Assembly: GCF_964340395.1 (NCBI RefSeq)
Contig: NC_135566.1
Span: 21,745,635 to 21,809,634, forward strand
Length of the DNA stretch: 64,000 nucleotides
Direction of reading: 5' to 3'
DNA from: Glandiceps talaboti
Taxonomy: Eukaryota > Hemichordata > Enteropneusta > Spengelidae
The translations under genes and the position numbers were made by a program. Shown here piece after piece: positions 24,640 to 36,702 of this stretch (position 1 is the stretch's first letter; each line of letters begins with the position of its first letter). Under the pieces are notes generated by a model, which worked only from the letters and a program-made list of their open reading frames with translations, did no database searches and was not told where the DNA came from.

Positions 24640-26660
24640 TAGCGCCAATGGTATTGTAGCACAACTGTACATTAAAAAAAAATACATGATCATCAATGCT
24701 TGGTATAGGTGTTCATTTGCTGAATGATTATCCAGTTGCCTATCCAGCCCTGTTGTTATCTTTGCAATATATGCAATCATTTGGCTGTTTCTATGGGTGT
24801 GGACATGTTGCTAGACATATTTGCACACATTTTTAAATGTTCATTCACTTGGCATGGTCTTGTTGCTAGGTATATTTGCATACATTTTTTGAATGTTTAC
24901 TCACTTGTCTATTAATCCCTGTTATCTTTGCACTATGCATAATCATTTGGCTGTTGCTATGGGTGTGATCTTGTTCCTTGGCAAATGTACATACATTTTT
25001 TTGAATATTTATTCACTTGAACATTAATCCCTGTTATCTTTGCAATATATGCAATAATTTGGCTGTTTCTAAGGGTGTGGTCTTGTTGCTAGGCATATTT
25101 CCATACACTTTTTCCAAACTTTGTCTACTTGTTTAAGAATCCCTGTAGTTATCTTTGTGAAACACACAATCTTTTGCCTGCTGCTATGGGCATACTCATG
25201 GTTGCTAGGGATATTTGCATACATTTTTGAATGTTTACTCACCAACCAGATGATGTTATTTAAGCAAAATATTCTGGAATTGGTTGTTGGTTAAGGTACA
25301 CGGGGAAGAATCGCCTTGACTATTTACGACGTAATCTGACACAGCACGAAGTGTTTTGGACTTTGAACTTATTTGCATATGTCAAATTGTCCATGCTCAC
25401 GTCCCACCACGGCCAGTCAAAGAGGAGGAACATTATAGTCCAATATTCATGCTCCTTTACCAAAATATACTCAAGAATTGTCATTCCTGACAAAAAAAAT
25501 TCTTAAATACTGCACTAATGTTTCAAAATACCCGCGATGTCACAACCAATGCACTATCGGGCGATCCGTTATGCAGAGACCTACTTCCGCATTCCACTCC
25601 ATTATCATGGCGCCACCCGTAACATCTCATGAATATTTATTAAAAACGTCATCTTCGGCTTCGTTCGGCAAGATTTTTTTACGTTCGGACTAATCCTTTG
25701 ACCCAACTTTGCGTGTTAGCGGGAAGTACCCGGATGATAACGTAGTTCTATGGTAATTCTTCAGACTCTGACCTATCGATGTTTGGCACTCGCTTTTCAA
25801 TCGGATCACTCGTTACAGATTTACGTGATTTCGCCTGGGACTTGAAAATGACATCGTTTGGACTCAAAAATGCACCATTTTCATAGTTTTTACTAAGAAT
25901 TAATTGGAAATTAACCTAGTTTCTATAAAACATCGATAGAGTATGTTGTTTTGAATGTGTCTAGGTCATAGTTCAGGGTGTACGGCAAATACATTTACAG
26001 GAAACGCTCGCCGAAATTTTCACCGATTTTTTCCCAAAATCTTGACCAAATTTGACGTTTTTGTAAAGAAAATCGCTTCTACCAAGCAATTATTTTTTCA
26101 TACATCGATTCACTAGGTATTTTTAAGTCTGTATTCGAAGTTTCATGAAAATTAAACGGCAAATTTCCATATGAGTGGCATGTGAACTCAACAATGTATG
26201 TTAGTAATTGTTACAGATCTAAGGGCCTGCAATCGGCAGCGGTTCTTCCCCGTCTACCTTAAGGTGTGGTCATGTTCGCTAGGGCCAACTGCGTCAAAAA
26301 TTTTAAAACCAAATCTGCAGAATAACACCTCTGGAAACATGGTACCAAATTTCTGTTTCATTTTTGACCAAAATTCCCATTTTCACACCTACTTTGCATA
26401 TCACTGATGAGATCATTGTACACTTAATAATTCATCATCTATCCCCCCCCCCCCCTCCATGCATCCCCATCAAATTTCATCCCAATCTGCTAAGTAGTTT
26501 TGGAATTAAAGTTTTTTTGACCAAAAATCACATTTTTTGACACAAATCACACATCGGTGGTAAGATCATTTTGATTTCAACATTTTCCCAACTAGACACC
26601 CAAGGTAATATACCAACCAAACATCATGGCAATTTTTTCTGCAGTGTTTTACTTTGAGTT

Positions 26661-26708
<48 letters not shown>

Positions 26709-26731
26709 TATCAGTTCAGGTGTGCTAAAAA
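24640..26731 (+). mobile_element. family B element, copy 3, with nested insertion
   Basis: The left end reads GCCAATGGTATTGTAGCACA then ACTGTAC. About four internal repeats of roughly 112 bp follow, each with TTGGCTGTT.CTA.GGGTGTGG and GTTGCTAGGCATATTTGCAT. Then come a TTAA-type insertion, TTTTTGACCAAAA blocks, (CA)n at 26,665-26,706 and a shortened right end, CTTATCAGTTCAGGTGTGCT. Copies in this window encode no protein. Confidence 0.85.
25295..26258. mobile_element. TTAA-type DNA transposon (piggyBac- or Kolobok-like), non-autonomous
   Basis: Inverted ends GGTACACGGGGAAGAATCGC and, inverted, GGTAGACGGGGAAGAACCGC, flanked by TTAA on both sides (25,291-25,294; 26,259-26,262). The interrupted family B sequence rejoins as TTGGTTGTTGG-TTAA-GGTGTGGTCATG, matching intact copies. 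No transposase found in 964 bp. Confidence 0.85.
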
Positions 26732-26995
26732 GGAATAATTGTTTAAAAAGCTAATTGTTGTTTCTGTTCTATAACAGATGAGACGAGACAACAGATTTTA
26801 AAACCAGCATGATTGCTAGATTTGAAAGGCAATGATTATTCTCTGGTCTAGTTCTGAATTAGCAATTCTGGCCACTTGAATCAAAGTTTTAGCTGTTCAT
26901 AATTCTCTGTATACTTGGTATGCAAGTAATTTACAGTCATGAGTCATCTGTGCTTAGAATAAGTCAAATTTTTTATCTAAATAGTTTCATTGCAG

Positions 26996-27131
<136 letters not shown>

Positions 27132-27263
27132 GGGTACGTTCCAACTCTATTACCTCTGGTATAATCATATATGTAATGACTACGGTACTCATTTTGTACA
27201 TGTTCACATGCATTTCCAAAGAATACAGTCAAATAGGGTTACTTTGACAGATAAACATATCTA

Positions 27264-29268
27264 GCTGTTCATGACAATATGAAATACTATTTGTACAGTA
27301 ACTTTATTTTAGCTGTTCATGACAATATGAAATACTATTTGTACAGTAACTTTATTTTAGCTGTTTATGACAATATGAAATACTATTTGTACAGTAACTT
27401 TATTTTAGCTGTTTATGACAATATGAAATACTATTTATACAGTAACTTTATTTTAGCTGTTTATGACAATATGAAATACTATTTATACAGTAACTTTATT
27501 TTAGCTGTTTATGAGATTATGAAATACTATTTATACAGTAACTTTATTTTAGCTGTTTATGACAATATGAAATACTATTTGTACAGTAACTTTATTTAAG
27601 CTGTTTATGACAATATGAAATACTATTTATACAGTAACTTTATTTTAGCTGTTTATGACAATATGAAATACTATTTATACAGTAACTTTATTTTAGCTGT
27701 TTATGGCATGGAATACTATTTGTACAGTAACTTTATTTTAGCTGTTTATGACAATATGAAAAACTATTTATACAGTAACTTTATTTTAGCTGTTCATGAC
27801 AATATGAAATACTATTTATACAGTAACTTTATTTTAGCTGTTTATGACATGGAATACTATTTATACAGTAACTTTATTTTAGCTGTTTATGACAATATGA
27901 AATACTATTTATACAGTAACTTTATTTTAGCTGTTCATGACAATATGAAATACTATTTATACAGTAACTTTATTTTAGCTGTTTATGACATGGAATACTA
28001 TTTATACAGTAACTTTATTTTAGCTGTTTATGACAATATGAAATACTATTTATACAGTAACTTTATTTTAGCTGTTCATGACAATATGAAATACTATTTG
28101 TACAGTAACTTTATTTTAGCTGTTTATGACAATATGAAATACTATTTATACAGTAACTTTATTTTAGCTGTTTATGACAATATGAAATACTATTTGTACA
28201 GTAACTTTATTTTAGCTGTTTATGACAATATGAAATACTATTTATACAGTAACTTTATTTTAGCTGTTTATGACAATATGAAATACTATTTATACAGTAA
28301 CTTTATTTTAGCTGTTTATGACATGGAATACTATTTATACAGTAACTTTATTTTAGCTGTTTATGACAATATGAAATACTATTTATACAGTAACTTTATT
28401 TTAGCTGTTTATGACAATATGAAATACTATTTATACAGTAACTTTATTTTAGCTGTTTATGACAATATGAAATACTATTTATACAGTAACTTTATTTTAG
28501 CTGTTTATGACAATATGAAATACTATTTATACAGTAACTTTATTTTAGCTGTTTATGACATTATGAAATACTATTTGTACAGTAACTTTATTTTAGCTGT
28601 TTATGATATTATGAAATACTATTTATACAGTAACTTTATTTTAGCTGTTTATGACATTATGAAATACTATTTGTACAGTAACTTTATTTTAGCTGTTTAT
28701 GACAATATGAAATACTATTTATACAGTAACTTTATTTTAGCTGTTTATGACAATATGAAATACTATTTATACAGTAACTTTATTTTAGCTGTTTATGACA
28801 ATATGAAATACTATTTATACAGTAACTTTATTTAAGCTGTTTATGACAATATGAAATACTATTTATACAGTAACTTTATTTTAGCTGTTTATGACAATAT
28901 GAAATACTATTTATACAGTAACTTTATTTTAGCTGTTTATGACAATATGAAATACTATTTATACAGTAACTTTATTTTAGCTGTTTATGACAATATGAAA
29001 TACTATTTATACAGTAACTTTATTTTAGCTGTTTATGACATTATGAAATACTATTTGTACAGTAACTTTATTTTAGCTGTTTATGACAATATGAAATACT
29101 TTTTATACAGTAACTTTATTTTAGCTGTTTATGACAATATGAAATACTATTTATACAGTAACTTTATTTTAGCTGTTTATGACATTATGAAATACTATTT
29201 ATACAGTAACTTTATTTTAGCTGTTTATGACAACATGAAATACTATTTATACAGTAACTTTATTTTAG
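27264..29268 (+). repeat. 48-bp minisatellite, about 42 copies, in a near-open frame
   Basis: The unit encodes MKYYLYSNFILAVYDN. The frame stays open from 27,279 to 29,324 except for two TAA codons (27,597-27,599; 28,833-28,835), both from the same TTATTTTAG to TTATTTAAG change. Shortened 45-bp units (VYDMEYY) keep the frame. The commonest variation (TTA/TTG TAC) is synonymous; others are Y/H and N/I changes. A unit of 48 is divisible by three, so openness alone proves nothing, and no promoter or start context was recognised. I treat it as satellite DNA. Confidence 0.95.
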
Positions 29269-29324
29269 TATCAAAATCTGTTTATTCTTCTGACTTGTAT
29301 AGCAATAACATTTCAAACAATTGA

Positions 29325-30359
29325 AGACATAGTCCCAAAGATATTAAGTCCCCAACTTGTGTGTTTATGGCAAAGTTATTCAGTTAATTAACTTGGGTAC
29401 AAATTTTAATGTTAATGAGATTTCCCTTCAAGTCTGAAATGCCTTCATTCCACTCACTGACCATTGGAGAGCCTGATATGTTTTGTTTTGTTTTCGCTTT
29501 AGAAATATTATCAGTCGTTACAGCATTTTAGATTATCAACTGTCATTTTTATGTAGTTAAGTATATTGTTTTGTAAAATTTGAACATGAATAGAATATTG
29601 TTTTCGTGACTTTCACATAATCTGTTCCATGTGTGCTACCTCAACTTTTGGTAAATTCACCTCTGTATGATTTACACAATCATGGTCACTATATTTAAAA
29701 ATTTGGATTTCTTGAACTTTCACTTCATATATTTCTTGTTTTTGTTAGATTTTTGTTGTTTCAAGGCATAATTCCATGACAAATGGCAGATTGAAATCAC
29801 TATAGTTCACACTTGCAATAATCGTTTAGACTACATACCGGTACATGCCAATCAGGGCAAAAATGACATCAAAGTTCATATAATTACTATATTTATCTAT
29901 AGTTTGAGCAAAAATATAATATTGTCACTATCCACACTCTTTTGGTAGTTTTGGTATAATTTTTTGCTCTTTCTCTTTTTCAGGATTTGATACTGTAAGA
30001 GGCTGTGATCCCATTGTTATGACTTGCTCAGAACACAAAAAAAAAAACCATAATAAACCCATTCTCCACACAAAAACAAAAAAATAGATCAGTGAGTCTA
30101 CATTGCCTGTCAGTAGTCATATGAAACAAATTACAATCAATAAAAATTAAACTGAAGAGTCTTATATTTTACAACCCTTATGGATGCTATCAGGTACTGT
30201 ACCAATATATTCACAGCAATAGAACCCACACGTGTATGCACACTGTGTACATCCAAGTCTAAGTAATTTCCTAACTACACATCAAATTTGAATCTGTACG
30301 ATTTATGGTTCAAATAAGGTCAAGATGCCACTTTTGGTACAGATAATGAATAGAAGTCA
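29325..30359. other. AT-rich spacer without recognisable gene
   Basis: No open frame, repeat family or RNA gene recognised. Confidence 0.4.
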
Positions 30360-31000
30360 TCACAGTTACCTATCCATCCAGCCCTGTTGTTACATTTGCA
30401 ATATACACAATCATTTAACTGTTGGTATGGGAGTGGTCATGTTGCTAGACATATTTGCATACATTTTTTGAATGTTCATTCACCTGCCTATGAATCTCTG
30501 ATAATATCTTTGCAATACATGTGATCATTTGACTGTTGCTATAGGCGTGCTCTTGCTGTTTAATAGTCCCATTTACATACATGTTTTGAATGTTTATTTA
30601 TTTATGTATTTAACCATAATCTGCATATCACTCATGGCATCATCATGTGATTAATATTCACTGATCTGTACATTCCAAGAAACATCCCTGTGAAATTACA
30701 GACAAATCAGCAAAGTCCTTTCGGAATTAAAGATTTTTGACCAAATAGTTCATATTTGTATACCTAATTTGCATATCACTATTAGGAGCATCATATAATG
30801 AAATTCTTTTTACTATAAACCCCTCGAAGAAAGTTCCCACCCAATTTCAGACTGATCTGCCCCCAGTAGGTTTACATTTTAATTTTTTCTAACCAAAAAA
30901 AACCCACATTTTTTTACCCAAATCATACACCTGTGAGGCAATCATTTCCCTTTGAACAATTTCCAAACTAGACACCACACGCTATATAAACTGTTGTAAG
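30360..31000 (+). mobile_element. family B element, copy 4, right-truncated
   Basis: Two internal repeats (GTCATGTTGCTAGACATATT, TTTGAATGTTCATTCACC) and the TTTTTGACCAAA blocks are present. It stops at CCAAACTAGACACC without the CA run or hairpin. Confidence 0.75.
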
Positions 31001-33585
31001 TTCACAACAGAACGAGTCAAGGTTCTCATCATGACTTTTCCAATCTTGCATTAATTTGCGACTTTTGTTGTTGATTTGTGTTTGTGGAATTATGCCACAA
31101 ACGTGGACTTGCTACATTATGTTAAGTACCCCAAATTTGTAGTGGAATTATGAAAACTTAAACCTGAAGTTCATCAAACATTATCAGAAGTTACTTCATT
31201 CAAAGCGTTTTGTGTAATATTGCAATTGGATATTTCATTGTTGACTGTTTTGACAATTAGCTCAAAGACAAATTGCAACATTTATTGTAATAATATGATT
31301 CTAAAAATATAAGCTGTAGGTGTGCATACTGACAGGAACAGTCTAGAGTCAAATGATTATAATTAATATTAAGTTTTGAATTTATGAAATTATTTTAAGA
31401 TCAAATAGATTACTTTATTATATTCATCTTTATAGGTGGTAGACTTGGTACATAATGCTGTAGGTCATCATAGCTGATAGATGATGATACTTTTCTTACA
31501 ATGGAGAAGAAGTCACAATGGAAAATTGTTGACCCCATAACTTATAAGGCGCAACTTACCATTGTTGAATTTTACCATTATTCTATTTTCTGTAAATCAT
31601 TCATTTATTGTACTTGTGTCTTCAGAACTTGTTGGCATTTTTAAAGTGATATTTCATAAATTGTTGATGTGTAATGAAACTCATATTTGTCATTTACATG
31701 TATGTTACTGATTGCACATATAAATCTGAACCGATGACTTTCAGAAAAACAGGTTTAGCTCTTCAACATATTTAGCTCTTTTAATGGCAGTATCCTATAC
31801 CCTTAGTGATGGTGATTGTAAGCCACACCACTACACATATTCTTTGAGTATCGATTGTATGGAGCACTTATTGTCCCCAAAAAACACAAATTCATGGACA
31901 GCAAGAGGTAGTTACTAGACAGTCACAATGTATACATACATTATAGACATGAGGCACACACGATGTGTTTCCCTTCATCATTGTAAAGAAACCACACTTC
32001 CCAGTAAATTGTGAATGTTATACTCAATTGGTGGCAAATAAAATGTAGTATATTATTGCCAGTCAAAGTATTATAAATTAATTTCCTGTGAACTGTTTTT
32101 CCAATACATGTTTTTTGATGCAGGATTACACAATAAGGATTTTTGAAAGCCTCAGATGCAAAATAGTCCAGGATGAAGTTTTGGTAATGTAACTTCAGTT
32201 TGAGCACTGTTGACGTAAGAAGAGATTTGTTTTGGCCATAAACGGGGAAATAACTGATATGCATATAATATCATACACGTTGTCAAATTGTCTGAGTATA
32301 TATGAATTGGTTTAATTCTAAGACAGGTCGGGCTGGGAACACAATTTTGTCAGCAGAGTGGTTGTCTAATGATATATTCACTGCATACTTGAACACCAGG
32401 TGTTCTGTAACCTGGTACATCCACCTATAAACCATGGTCTATTTCTCAAAGTTTTATCCACTTGCCTACTCAACCCTGTCATTTTGACTGAATAGAGTCA
32501 TCATGTTCACAAATTTAACTCTCCATGCTATGTCAAAAGACCAGAAGTTTTTTTAAATCATGTTTTATCAACCAAAAAATGTTGCACTCCATTGCCATGA
32601 TTAACAAAGTACCACCAAAGCTTTTAAAAAAGGATGGAAAAATGTGAATTATGATGTTTTTCGCGTATTTGTAGTGTTTTGAAAGAACTAAACAACACCT
32701 CAAATGTATTTGGCATTCTGACATTGTAAGACCCTCTAGTAAATGTTTAGATTATCAATATGGCACACTCGAGATTATATAGTGTAGAAAACCATTCACA
32801 CATGAGATGTGTCAAACCTCTACCAGAATGGGATGATATATAACTAGGCTAGGTAGTCGAAAAACAATAGATACTAACTACACTGTGTCGATTTCATCAG
32901 TGATGATTGCATGCCACAATGCTACGCTGAACACTCAAAGAAATTGATATCAACAGACATTGTTAACAAACAAATTTACCACCACACAGAAACTTGAATC
33001 GATTGGTATATCACTACTGCACAGTAGTACACACATCTTCGGCACAACTCGTTGGAGTACATATCGTGTGATTGTAAGTTAGCGACTGCTGTCGCAACAA
33101 GTCTAGGCCAATTGTTTTTGGCAAATACAGTTAGATTTCGTAAATAGGACAAGATTAGATACATCATCAAACAGCTTTAGCCATTCATATTTTCAGAGGG
33201 TATGGATAGCAAATCATTGAAAATCTATTTTGAACATGAGAAATCATGTACTTGTTAGTACAGTGAGGTCAATGGAAGTACCATACTTAGATTGACTCTC
33301 GTAGTTTTGACTTGCAATTGTGAAGTTAGTTTGTAGCCAATTTACCAAATACCATAAAAAAACGACAAATATGTCCTCAAAAAACCGACTAATGTGTCTC
33401 GCAAGGTCATGATCATACAAAATTGTATAGATTTGACTTATGCGAATATTCTATGAATGATATGAAATATTAAAATGATTACAGATCATAAACTTTTGTC
33501 TAATGAGCGTCTCTATGTAACATAATACTATGCTACAAAAAAAAGTAAAGTGAAGTATTTCAGAATGTTACATAGATAAACTTAC
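31001..33585. other. no recognisable gene
   Basis: This stretch should hold later spectrin exons if the gene continued normally. I read both strands for spectrin repeat motifs and found none, nor any repeat family described here. Confidence 0.4.
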
Positions 33586-33840
33586 ACATCTCTGAAGATT
33601 ACAGACAGTGTCATCAATTTCATACCGTTTGTAAGTAATACTAGCAACTGACTCTCGATGGGTTTGAATAAGACATCCACCTCTGTCATCTAGTTGATGT
33701 ACTTTGTAACCAAGGGCAGAAATATCACATTCTAAGACTTGATGTTTACACTGAAAGGCCTGAACACTGTGTACGTCATGTCCATAGTTGTCTGTATTCA
33801 GAGCATTGTCTTTCTCACTTTTAAAGTTTCATTGGCATCT
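33586..33840 (-). pseudogene. alpha-spectrin exon, main part of the second post-SH3 repeat, frameshifted
   Basis: It begins after a TATTCCAG acceptor with A-GAT-GCC (R-D-A-N-E-T-L-K). It then loses a few bases, including the codon for the invariant repeat tryptophan, and continues in another frame as EKDNALNTDNYGHDVHSVQA, FQCKHQVLECDISALGYKV, and LIQTHRESVAS to a GTAAGT donor. The family pattern is RDADETKEWIEEKNQALNTDNYGHDL. The frameshift is visible directly, and the first frame meets a TGA soon after. Confidence 0.88.
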
Positions 33841-34185
33841 CTGGAATAGACAAAAAAGAACACTATTCAATTGAAGTGGACATCTATAACTGTGTTCCTG
33901 TATAAACTATGAAGAAATGGAGTTGAGGTCACTTTCTATTCTTACATGCTTTTAATACTACAATATTTTCCCAAATTATACCTAGACACATGATAGTAAT
34001 AAAACTACATGACCAATATCATAACAGTAGATAATATGTAACAGAAAAAAACTAATTACTTTCATATATAATATTCCCTGATCTTTCCATCTACAAAGCT
34101 GCAGAATTTTCTGTCATACCGAATATGCAATAGGAGTCATTACCAACATATCATCCTCCATGCATCTCCTAGCTGCCTATCACTC

Positions 34186-34204
34186 CCCCCCCCCCCCCCC
34201 CCCA
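34186..34204. repeat. poly-C tract
   Basis: About 18 C in the intron after the broken exon copy; the matching position near 36,550 lacks it. Confidence 0.9.
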
Positions 34205-34237
34205 CTCAATCACACACATGATCTAGTTATTTCTCAC

Positions 34238-34300
34238 CTAAAGAACCTGTGTACTTCATGAGCACTGCCAAATCTGGTACTTCATTCATCAGTCAGTGTT
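34238..34300 (-). pseudogene. broken copy of the second post-SH3 repeat start exon
   Basis: It resembles the 36,611-36,702 exon: GSAHEVHRFF and the GTGAGAAATAAC donor are retained, but the 5' part is gone upstream of about 34,300 and the conserved TGT codon is TGA (34,282-34,284). The following intron (34,060-34,237) resembles 36,430-36,605, so exon and intron were duplicated together. Confidence 0.8.
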
Positions 34301-34528
34301 TTTAACTCAATACATTGCCAAAATCTAACAAAAGTGTCAAAAAGTTTGTTATTGTACATACGATAACAAACATTTTTCACACTTACCGATCTTTTGCCAT
34401 TTATTGAAACAAGGACTTGGCATATGTTTTTTCATACATCAAAAATCCAAAACAAATACCCCAATTCTCATCCATATGGCCACTTTAAGACCCAACTCAA
34501 TTAATCATAGCATAGAACACATCCTAAC

Positions 34529-34724
34529 CTGGATATGAGTAGCCACACTCTGTACTTCTTGACTTCTTTCAACTTGTATGGCGGTAGTCATTTCATTAAT
34601 TTCTGTCAGTCTGGTCTTGTTGGCTGCCAAGAGATCACCAGCTTCACGTCTCAGCATGTGTTGAGTCCATGAATCTTCCAGACAACGTTTTCTTTTATTG
34701 GCTATCTCCAGCAAATGTGTGTAT
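34529..34724 (-). pseudogene. alpha-spectrin post-SH3 repeat exon, copy with 37-codon deletion
   Basis: A 196-nt exon (one base plus 65 codons) with the same acceptor and donor as the 36.0-36.3 kb exon. It encodes YTHLLEIANKRKRCLEDSWT...DLLAANKTRLTEINEM...VQSVATHIQ. It lacks exactly 111 nt, the W-helix block between DLL and AANK, so the frame survives but the triple-helix fold should not. About 50-60 bp of the upstream intron is also shared with the longer copy. Confidence 0.85.
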
Positions 34725-35103
34725 CTAAACAGAAATTAAACACATTTTAGCACTTTACTTTAGCCAATTTGATAACGTTACAGGTGTGTCGAATGGATAG
34801 TACAATTAATGTATATAGTGCTTCATCACAAACTTGTCAAAAAATCTTTTTTGAGGTCAGTAAACTTACTTAGGTTTGCCTGCAACATTCTATACATCAT
34901 TGTCAAGCTGGGAAGTAGGTCAAATGTCCCAGAATTCCATAGCTGTTTTACCAGGGTTCCCTATCAAACTATAGTCAATGTTACAAAGGTTCAAAAATCT
35001 TTGCTAAAATGCTGCATCTAAAATGTAAATTTCATGACTTTCTTCCATCAACATTGTGCAACTTCTCTGTAAGAAACCCATGGTGATAATTATAGTAACT
35101 TAC

Positions 35104-35255
35104 TGATCTTCGATCTGTCTCTGTCTCTGTCTCTGTCTGTTGGCAATACTATTGACTTCATCAGCCAAGTTACCCTGGGATGAGGACTGCACTGAATCTA
35201 TCTTCTCAGTTGCTGGTACAAAACCTTGATCATTTACTTCAACGTTCCACTGGTC
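35104..35255 (-). CDS. alpha-spectrin SH3 domain, second-half exon
   Basis: A 152-nt exon between a TTGATAG acceptor and a perfect GTAAGT donor, starting in phase 0 and leaving two bases. It encodes DQWNVEVNDQGFVPATEKID, then SVQSSSQGNLADEVNSIAN, then an R/Q-rich run from a CTCTGT repeat. The family pattern is [23 protein letters not shown]...SREN. The first conserved tryptophan is Gln, a residue is missing before QGFVP, and the conserved AAYV tyrosine is gone. The only second-half copy found in the window. Confidence 0.88.
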
Positions 35256-36040
35256 CTATCAACATAAACATATAAAATATCTTATGGGTTTCTTGCTGAC
35301 AGAAACACCAGAGTATCATTTGTAAACTTATATATAATTCCCAAATATTTTTCTTCGTTCAGCCAAGGAAAATACAAGTAACCTAAGGGGCCCTTGTCAT
35401 GATGAGTCACTTGAGGAGTGACTACCCTTAGAGGTCACGAATAGTTTCCGGCTGAATGAAGAAATATGTTGGGAATAATGATTCTACAATGAAGTACCAT
35501 ATCCAGTAAGATTGGGGAAAGTAAGGGCAATTTTTAACACAACAGAACCAATGACACAGACACATGTTGTCTTGACATAGAATGACCATATAATCCATAT
35601 TTTTGGTTTAGTTTGGTTCATGCATGGTATAATTTATTCTTACATGAATGCTAAATAAACAATTTAAATTGTGAAATTTAGATTTGATTCAAAGTTCTCT
35701 TCTCATATTATTCCAGTCCAGTCAGATGCTTCTATTACAGAACGATCTGGACCCCAATACTCAGCAGTAACAGTGAGAGGGCCACAACAGCAACAATCTT
35801 CTAAAGACATTTTATCCCTACGTCATCACAAGATCATGTGACCAGGGACTAAAGAGTCTTAAACTTAAATCTTATGAAAATACAGAATTTATCCAGAGTT
35901 TTATATCATGCTCAAACTTTATTACTATATTCTCAATCATTAAAATCTTTGGTTTACAAAGTTTCATATGATTATATAGAATTCAAACATTAGGGTTTAA
36001 GACCAAACTCAATTAATCATAGCATGGTACACTTGCTAAC

Positions 36041-36347
36041 CTGGATACAAGCAGCCACACACTGTACTTCATGACTACTTTCAACATGTATGGCGGTAGA
36101 AATTTCAATAATTTCTGTCAGTGTGGCCTTATTGGCTGCCAAGTCCTTGGGGAAATCAGCAAATTTCTTCTGTTGACCATCCACTTGTCCCAAATCGTCA
36201 CCGACTTCAGAGGAGACAGTGATTGCCTCTTTATCATTCATCCAGACTAAGAGATCACGGACTTCACATCTCTGTATGTGTTGTTTGCATGAGTCTTCCA
36301 GACAATGTTGTTTTCTATTGTTAGCTGTCTCCAGCAAATGTGTGTAT
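36041..36347 (-). CDS. alpha-spectrin exon, post-SH3 repeat, longer copy
   Basis: A 307-nt exon (one base plus 102 codons) between a TTTCTGTTTAG acceptor and a GTTAGC donor. It encodes YTHLLETANNRKQHCLEDSC, then a W-containing helix with DLLVWMNDKEAITVSSEVG and DDLGQVDGQQKKFADFPKD, ending VQCVAACIQ. It corresponds to the family segment LYHSLLELGEKRK...QQWINEKEA.LTSEEVG.DLEQVEVLQKKFDDFQKDL. It has no stop codons, but several normally conserved positions are changed. Confidence 0.88.
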
Positions 36348-36610
36348 CTAAACAGAAATTAAACACATTTTAGTACTTTACTTTAGCCAATTTGATAATG
36401 TTACTGGTGTGTCAATATGCACAGTATTTGGTTTGTCAGATCTGATAGCTCATATTATATTCCCTAAACTTTCCATATACTACAAAGCTGTGGAATTTTC
36501 GGTCATACCAAATCATTAGCAACATATCATACTCTATCCTAGCTGGCTATCACTAATTCATCTACTCACTCATACACAAACTTACAATCTACCCAAGAGT
36601 TATTTCTCAC

Positions 36611-36702
36611 CTAAAGAACCTGTGTACATCATGAGCACTGCCAAGACTGGTACTACATTCATCAGCCACTTGTTCCAAAGCTGTCCAACGGAAATTTAAA
36701 AC
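36611..36702 (-). CDS. alpha-spectrin exon, start of the second post-SH3 repeat, out of order
   Basis: A 92-nt exon between an ATATACAG acceptor and a GTGAGA donor, starting in phase 0 and leaving two bases. It encodes VLNFRWTALEQVADECSTSL then GSAHDVHRFF plus AG. This matches ELNERWRSL...LLGSAHEVQRFHR of the repeat after the post-SH3 repeat. In the normal protein it should follow the 36.0-36.3 kb exon, yet it lies upstream of it. Its phase would still splice in frame to that exon. Confidence 0.8.

Noticed and set aside
27279-29324. Long repetitive protein gene in the 48-bp array
   Set aside because: Unit length is divisible by three, so an open frame is expected; two stops break it and no start or promoter context is evident. 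Kept only as a finding to test.
32976-33170. Minus-strand frame with NNWPRLVATAVANLQ downstream of the last spectrin exon
   Set aside because: No match to the expected next repeat segment and no clear splice sites.
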